From Candidatus Nealsoniibacteriota bacterium (lineage in GTDB: Bacteria; Patescibacteriota; Minisyncoccia; Minisyncoccales; PWPS01), in contig PWGJ01000017.1 of assembly GCA_003554445.1 (NCBI GenBank), positions 1-26,723 on the forward strand: a stretch of 26,723 nucleotides of DNA, given 5' to 3'. Made by a program: the position numbers and the translations under genes. Shown piece after piece: positions 23,634 through 26,723 of the stretch. Under the pieces are notes generated by a model. That model did no database searches and was not told the DNA's origin. It was given only the letters and a program-made list of their open reading frames with translations. Position 1 is the first letter of the stretch, and every line of letters begins with the position of its first letter.

Positions 23634-24946
23634 AAACCTACTACGCGGTCAACTTCCTCCAGATCGGTCTTTCCGTTTAAAAATTTAATTATTCCGTCTT
23701 GAAGAAGTGTAATCATTCCGTTTTCTATAGCTTTTTTTCGTATATCGGTTGTTGAAGGGTTGGAAAAGATAAGATTTTCCAAATCTTCGTTCACTACCAG
23801 AGCTTCAAAAACTCCCAACCTTCCCTTATAACCTGTAAAATTACAACTCTTACATCCTTTTGCTTTAAAGACCTTGGTTTCTTCTGAAAAAGTTACGGTT
23901 TTCTCGGAAACATTTTCCAGAATTTCTTTTATTTTTTCAAAGTGGCCCGTTTCTTCCAATTTTATATCTTCTTTACATCTGTCACAGAGAGCTCTTAACA
24001 ATCTTTGAGCTATTATTACATTTATCGCCGGTGCTATATTAACCGGTTTTTCTCCCAAAGCCTGAAGTCTGGGAATAGCTCCGGCCGCATCGTTGGTATG
24101 CAGGGTAGAAAAGACGGTATGGCCCGTCAGAGCGGCCTGCAGACCGATGGTAGCCGTTTCCAAGTCTCTTATCTCACCTACTAAAATTGCATCCGGGTCT
24201 TGGCGTACAATTGCTCTTAATCCGTTTGCAAAATCATAACCTTCTTCCGGATTAACTTCGGTTTGAGATATTCCGTCCAGATGATATTCTATCGGATCTT
24301 CTATGGTTATAATTTTAATGCCGGGACTATTTATATGCTTTAAAAAGGCGTACAAGCTGGTAGTTTTACCAGATCCGGTCGGACCGGTGACTATAATCAT
24401 TCCGTTCGGCTTTTTAATTTCTCTTTTAAAGATATCCAAGAGATCGTCACTCAAACCCAATTTGTCTATGGTTATTAAATTTCTCGGGTCCAAAATTCTC
24501 ATTACGACTGCACCACCGTATTCGGAAGGAAGTATTGACATTCTTATCTCTATTGAATGCTCTTCTTTTTTTCCGGGATAAAGGATAGTGAATCGGCCAT
24601 CCTGAGGTTTATTTTCTATATTTAATTTTACACCTGAAATCAGCTTTATTCTTGATATGATATCCTGATATCTTTTCTTTTCGAAAGTTATTACATCTTG
24701 AAGAACTCCGTCGATTCTTATCCTTATCTTTGCATTTTCCTCGGTGGGTTCTATGTGAATGTCCGAAGTTCCCAGAGCTATTCCGCCGGCCATTATCATA
24801 TTCAAAAACTCTGATGTGCTTCTGGACAGATTTTTCTCTATCTCTCTTTCAAGCGAAGGGAGGTCGGTAACTTTTCTTTCTATATCTTTAGCCAACGTAT
24901 TCGGTATTGTTATTTCGTCGGTTATTTTCTCTCTTTTTTTATTCAT
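23630..24946 (-). CDS. pilB: GspE/PilB-type secretion/pilus assembly ATPase (short form)
   Basis: A 438-residue protein, shorter than the usual 550-570 because it lacks the N-terminal MshEN-type domain. The N2 region TSDIHIEPTEENAKIRIRIDGVLQDV is present. The ATPase core has Walker A GPTGSGKTT (188-196), the Asp box TIEDPIE (214-220), Walker B AILVGEIRD (253-261) and the His box TGHTVFSTLHTND. A tetracysteine zinc site (Cys321, 324, 365, 368) ends in the C-x-x-C-x-x-T-G-Y-x-G-R pattern. It powers type IV pilus assembly in the cytoplasm. No other pilus gene is in the window; it leads the pilB-ruvB-yebC-ruvC transcript. Confidence 0.93.
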   Translation of the reverse strand: MNKKREKITDEITIPNTLAKDIERKVTDLPSLEREIEKNLSRSTSEFLNMIMAGGIALGTSDIHIEPTEENAKIRIRIDGVLQDVITFEKKRYQDIISRIKLISGVKLNIENKPQDGRFTILYPGKKEEHSIEIRMSILPSEYGGAVVMRILDPRNLITIDKLGLSDDLLDIFKREIKKPNGMIIVTGPTGSGKTTSLYAFLKHINSPGIKIITIEDPIEYHLDGISQTEVNPEEGYDFANGLRAIVRQDPDAILVGEIRDLETATIGLQAALTGHTVFSTLHTNDAAGAIPRLQALGEKPVNIAPAINVIIAQRLLRALCDRCKEDIKLEETGHFEKIKEILENVSEKTVTFSEETKVFKAKGCKSCNFTGYKGRLGVFEALVVNEDLENLIFSNPSTTDIRKKAIENGMITLLQDGIIKFLNGKTDLEEVDRVVGL

Positions 24947-24965
24947 GATAATATTAATATTACTA

Positions 24966-24974
24966 TGTTAAACT
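24966..24974 (+). promoter_or_regulatory. Possible tsaE promoter (extended -10)
   Basis: TGTTAAACT resembles an extended -10, about 30 bases before the tsaE ATG, and overlaps the divergent pilB promoter. No -35 is evident. Confidence 0.35.
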
Positions 24975-25000
24975 TTAACCTAAAAACACTCTAAAGTCAA
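24972..25000 (-). promoter_or_regulatory. Promoter of the pilB-ruvB-yebC-ruvC operon
   Basis: On the minus strand TTGACT (24995-25000) and TAAAGT (24972-24977) are spaced by 17 bases. The predicted start is about 19 bases before the pilB ATG at 24946. Confidence 0.6.
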
Positions 25001-25004
25001 TTAT

Positions 25005-25463
25005 ATGAAGATAAAGACTCAAAAAGAAAAAGAGACTAAAAAACTTGCAAAAAAGATTGCAAAAAGCTTAACTCCACAAGAAGAAAAAGCTACTGTTTTG
25101 GCTCTAAGTGGTGAACTGGGGTCCGGAAAAACAACTTTTACCAAGGGATTTGCAGAGGAGTTCGGGATTAAAGAGATTACCAGCCCCACTTTTGTAATAA
25201 TGAAAAAATATCAATTGAAAAATAAAGAGTTTAACAGACTTTATCATATAGACTGTTATAGAATTGAAGAAAAAACCGACCTGAAAGAGATAAAATTTGA
25301 AGAGATATTAAAAAGTCCTCGAAACCTGATTTTAATCGAATGGCCAGAAAGACTTATAAATTTACCCGAGGGAAATCTAATGCTTAATTTTGAAGTAGTG
25401 GGCGAAAATGAAAGAGTTATAAAAACTCACGATTTACCGGGGTTGAAAAAGCAACTTAATTAA
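25005..25463 (+). CDS. tsaE: TsaE, ATPase of the tRNA t6A biosynthesis complex
   Basis: A 152-residue protein of typical length. Walker A is GELGSGKTT (36-44), followed by ITSPTFVIMKKY, then HIDCYRI (Asp83) and LILIEWPERL (Glu112, Trp113, Glu115), which are the conserved YjeE/TsaE motifs. TsaE works with TsaB and TsaD to make N6-threonylcarbamoyladenosine at position 37 of ANN-decoding tRNAs. The neighbouring tsaB and tsaD genes often found nearby are not in the window. It lies directly before two tRNA genes, whose promoter overlaps its 3' end. Confidence 0.95.
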   Translation: MKIKTQKEKETKKLAKKIAKSLTPQEEKATVLALSGELGSGKTTFTKGFAEEFGIKEITSPTFVIMKKYQLKNKEFNRLYHIDCYRIEEKTDLKEIKFEEILKSPRNLILIEWPERLINLPEGNLMLNFEVVGENERVIKTHDLPGLKKQLN

Positions 25464-25471
25464 TTTATAAT
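25443..25471 (+). promoter_or_regulatory. Promoter of the tRNA-Ala/tRNA-Ser pair, overlapping the tsaE 3' end
   Basis: TTGAAA (25443-25448) and TATAAT (25466-25471) are spaced by exactly 17 bases. The -35 lies inside tsaE and the -10 just past its stop. The predicted start is about 8 bases before the tRNA-Ala gene. Confidence 0.7.
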
Positions 25472-25485
25472 ATATGACATGCTTT

Positions 25486-25561
25486 GGGCCCGTAGCTCAG
25501 CGGCTAGAGCGCATGCGTGGCACGCATGAGGTCGAGAGTTCGATCCTCTCCGGGTCCACCA
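25486..25561 (+). tRNA. tRNA-Ala (anticodon GGC)
   Basis: A 76-base cloverleaf. The acceptor GGGCCCG pairs with CGGGTCC and contains the G3-U70 wobble that identifies alanine tRNAs. The D-stem is GCTC/GAGC, the anticodon stem CATGC/GCATG with loop GTGGCAC (anticodon GGC at 25519-25521, reading GCC), and the T-stem GAGAG/CTCTC with loop TTCGATC. The discriminator is A and the 3' CCA is encoded (25559-25561). Confidence 0.96.
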
Positions 25562-25569
25562 CGAAAAGG

Positions 25570-25654
25570 GGTGGGGTGGCCGAGTGGTTTAAGGCGGCGG
25601 TTTCGAAAACCGTTAATCCTCACGGATTCGTGGGTTCGAATCCCTCTCCCACCG
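25570..25654 (+). tRNA. tRNA-Ser (anticodon CGA)
   Basis: The acceptor GGTGGGG pairs with TCCCACC (one G-U), with discriminator G as usual for serine. The anticodon stem is GCGGT/ACCGT with loop TTCGAAA and anticodon CGA at 25604-25606 (reads UCG). A long variable arm (AATCC/GGATT with loop TCAC, 25615-25628) confirms the class II shape. The T-arm is GTGGG-TTCGAAT-CCCTC and has a T-T mismatch (25631/25645). The sequence after the discriminator is CAT, so CCA is not encoded, unlike the tRNA-Ala next to it. Confidence 0.93.
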
Positions 25655-25711
25655 CATAAAGATCAAGATCAGAATATAAAAAAAGGATTGGTGGAGTTGA
25701 TAATTAGGATT
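25635..25711 (+). repeat. Direct repeat copy 1 (tRNA-Ser 3' end plus downstream sequence)
   Basis: These 77 bases run from the T-loop of tRNA-Ser through its 3' end and 57 bases beyond. They recur 159 bases downstream (25794-25870) with 3 mismatches. This copy belongs to the intact tRNA gene. Confidence 0.95.
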
Positions 25712-25717
25712 CGAACC

Positions 25718-25783
25718 GTTTTTCCCCGTATTGGAAAATATTAAAAACCGAGGGTTTTTAAAGTCAGGGGGACGGGGAAAAAC
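25718..25783. repeat. Nested palindromic element between the direct repeats
   Basis: Outer arms GTTTTTCCCCGT (25718-25729) and ACGGGGAAAAAC (25772-25783) are perfect 12-base inverted repeats. Inside them TTAAAAACC (25741-25749) and GGTTTTTAA (25753-25761) form a second perfect 9-base stem with loop GAG. The 66-base unit could fold as a cruciform in DNA or a long hairpin in RNA. It lacks a coding frame and resembles a small MITE/REP-like unit, but no copy elsewhere in the window was seen. Confidence 0.85.
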
Positions 25784-25793
25784 AGGTGTTTAT

Positions 25794-25870
25794 TTCGAAT
25801 CCCTCTCCCACCGCATAAAGATCAAGAGCAGAATATAAAAAAAAGATTAGTGGAGTTGATAATTAGGATT
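25794..25870 (+). repeat. Direct repeat copy 2 (partial tRNA-Ser 3' end duplicate)
   Basis: This copy matches 25635-25711 at 74 of 77 positions. It contains the T-loop and 3' acceptor strand of tRNA-Ser without the rest of the tRNA, so it cannot itself be a tRNA. It lies in the infB leader region; the spacer between the copies is 82 bases. Confidence 0.95.
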
Positions 25871-25913
25871 TAAGTTTCATATCCACCGCTATTAAGATAA
25901 GATAGAAAATAAT

Positions 25914-26723
25914 ATGAATAAAGAAATAAAAAAAAGACCTCCGGTAGTTGCAGTTTTAGGTCATGTGGATCATGGCAAAAGTTCTCTATTGGAAGCGATT
26001 AAGGATTTAAAAATAACCGAAAAAGAGTCCGGTGGAATAACTCAGCATATGGGGGCTTATATGGTTGATCATAAAGATAGAAAGATAACCTTTATAGATA
26101 CACCCGGACATGAAGCTTTCAGTGCAATGAGATCAAGAGGAGCGGAAGTGGCCGATATAGGTATTTTGGTTATAGCTGCTGACGAAGGAGTTAAAAAACA
26201 GACCAAAGAAGCTATAAACCATCTCAAGGATGCGGATATTCCCTTTTTGGTGGCCTTTAATAAAATGGATAAAAGCGGTACCAATGTGGAAAAAGTCAAA
26301 AAAGAATTATCCTTGGAAGGAGTTATGGTGGAGTCATACGGAGGTGATATACCTTGCGTAGAAGTTTCCGCCAAAGAGAAAAGAGGAATGAATGAGCTTT
26401 TGGAGATGGTAACTCTTCTTGCTGAAATGGAAGAGATTAAAACGGATTACAAAAAAAGTGCGGAAGGAGTTGTTATTGAAACTCATGTTCATCCCAAAAA
26501 AGGAGTCAATGCCACATTATTAGTGAAAGAAGGAGTTTTGAAAAAGGGAGACATTATCGGTACGGATTGCTGTTTCGGAACCGTCAGAAAGATGAAGAAT
26601 TTTAGAGAAGAAGTCATCAAAGAAGCTCCACCTTCCACACCCGCAAGAACTTCCGGTTTAAAAATGAATCCTCATGTCGGTGAAAAATTCAAAGTTTTCG
26701 AATCGAAAAAAGAGGCTAAAGAA
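25914..26723 (+). CDS. infB: Translation initiation factor IF-2 (3'-truncated by window edge)
   Basis: 270 codons are visible and the frame is open at the right edge. The GTPase domain starts almost at once: G1 GHVDHGKS (16-23), switch I GGITQHMGAY (40-49), G3 DTPGHEAF (62-69), G4 NKMD (116-119) and G5 VSAKE. The beta-barrel domain II follows (SAEGVVIETHVHPKKGVNATLLVKEGVLKKGD). Long N-terminal IF2-N domains found in E. coli IF-2 are absent, so this is a minimal form. IF-2 delivers fMet-tRNA to the small subunit and promotes subunit joining. No SD precedes the ATG; the leader lies next to the duplicated tRNA-Ser fragment. Confidence 0.96.
   Translation, partial: MNKEIKKRPPVVAVLGHVDHGKSSLLEAIKDLKITEKESGGITQHMGAYMVDHKDRKITFIDTPGHEAFSAMRSRGAEVADIGILVIAADEGVKKQTKEAINHLKDADIPFLVAFNKMDKSGTNVEKVKKELSLEGVMVESYGGDIPCVEVSAKEKRGMNELLEMVTLLAEMEEIKTDYKKSAEGVVIETHVHPKKGVNATLLVKEGVLKKGDIIGTDCCFGTVRKMKNFREEVIKEAPPSTPARTSGLKMNPHVGEKFKVFESKKEAKE

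Noticed and set aside
13659..24946. UGA recoded to glycine as in Gracilibacteria
   Set aside because: UGA ends rnpA, yebC and pilB at the normal protein ends, often in coupled ATGA or TGATG overlaps, so it is a stop here.
25683..25717. Minus-strand tRNA-like 3' end (GGTTCGAATCC followed by CTCCACCA)
   Set aside because: The T-stem bases do not pair beyond two positions and no acceptor or anticodon partner is found upstream on that strand.
25474..25744. Two short plus-strand ORFs across the tRNA genes
   Set aside because: They translate tRNA-Ala and tRNA-Ser sequence; the cloverleaves explain the region.
1..26723. CRISPR array, rRNA, or insertion sequence
   Set aside because: No regularly spaced repeats, no rRNA-like conserved stretches and no transposase or integrase gene were seen on either strand.

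Overview
The window is a stretch of bacterial chromosome that looks like a member of the Patescibacteria (Candidate Phyla Radiation), possibly Parcubacteria-like. The lineage is inferred, not shown. Signs are the AT-rich composition, tight gene packing with ATGA/TGATG start-stop overlaps, almost no Shine-Dalgarno sequences at gene starts, an IF-2 and a GspE/PilB ATPase that both lack the usual N-terminal domains, and a minimal VirB2/PrgI/VirB4/VirB6-type secretion locus carrying very large cysteine-rich surface proteins. UGA is used as an ordinary stop (rnpA, yebC, pilB), which argues against the UGA-recoding Gracilibacteria and Absconditabacteria.

Region 1 (1-13662) is a type IV secretion/pilus-like locus, all on the plus strand except one gene. 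It holds a giant exported protein that runs in from the left edge (fibronectin-like modules, an M15-type peptidase domain, a C-terminal membrane hairpin), a PsbP-like lipid-anchored or membrane-anchored protein, two tandem paralogues with a VirB2-like hairpin and a Cys-rich C-terminal domain, a VirB6/TrbL-like polytopic protein with a long charged tail, and a small helical protein. A minus-strand SPFH/band-7 gene with its own consensus promoter interrupts the locus. Then come PrgI and a VirB4 ATPase encoded as two adjacent ORFs. Together these would form an envelope-spanning machine whose surface-exposed parts are unusually large.

Region 2 (13659-18276) is the replication-origin neighbourhood in the classic order: khpB(jag), yidC, rnpA and rpmH on the minus strand, then an intergenic region with DnaA boxes, then dnaA and dnaN on the plus strand. 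The boxes here read TTTTCCACA and flank dnaA on both sides. The 280-base rpmH-dnaA gap and the 234-base dnaA-dnaN gap hold promoters and boxes, not genes.

Region 3 (18273-24946) is housekeeping: a class A penicillin-binding protein (minus), tyrosyl-tRNA synthetase (plus), and a minus-strand operon pilB-ruvB-yebC-ruvC. ruvA is absent from this operon.

Region 4 (24947-26723) has tsaE, tRNA-Ala(GGC), tRNA-Ser(CGA), a 259-base gap, and the 5' part of infB, which runs off the right edge. That gap contains a 77-base imperfect direct duplication of the tRNA-Ser 3' end, with a nested palindromic element between the copies. It is the most unusual noncoding structure in the window.

All assignments come from reading the sequence and recalled family motifs; no database search was run.
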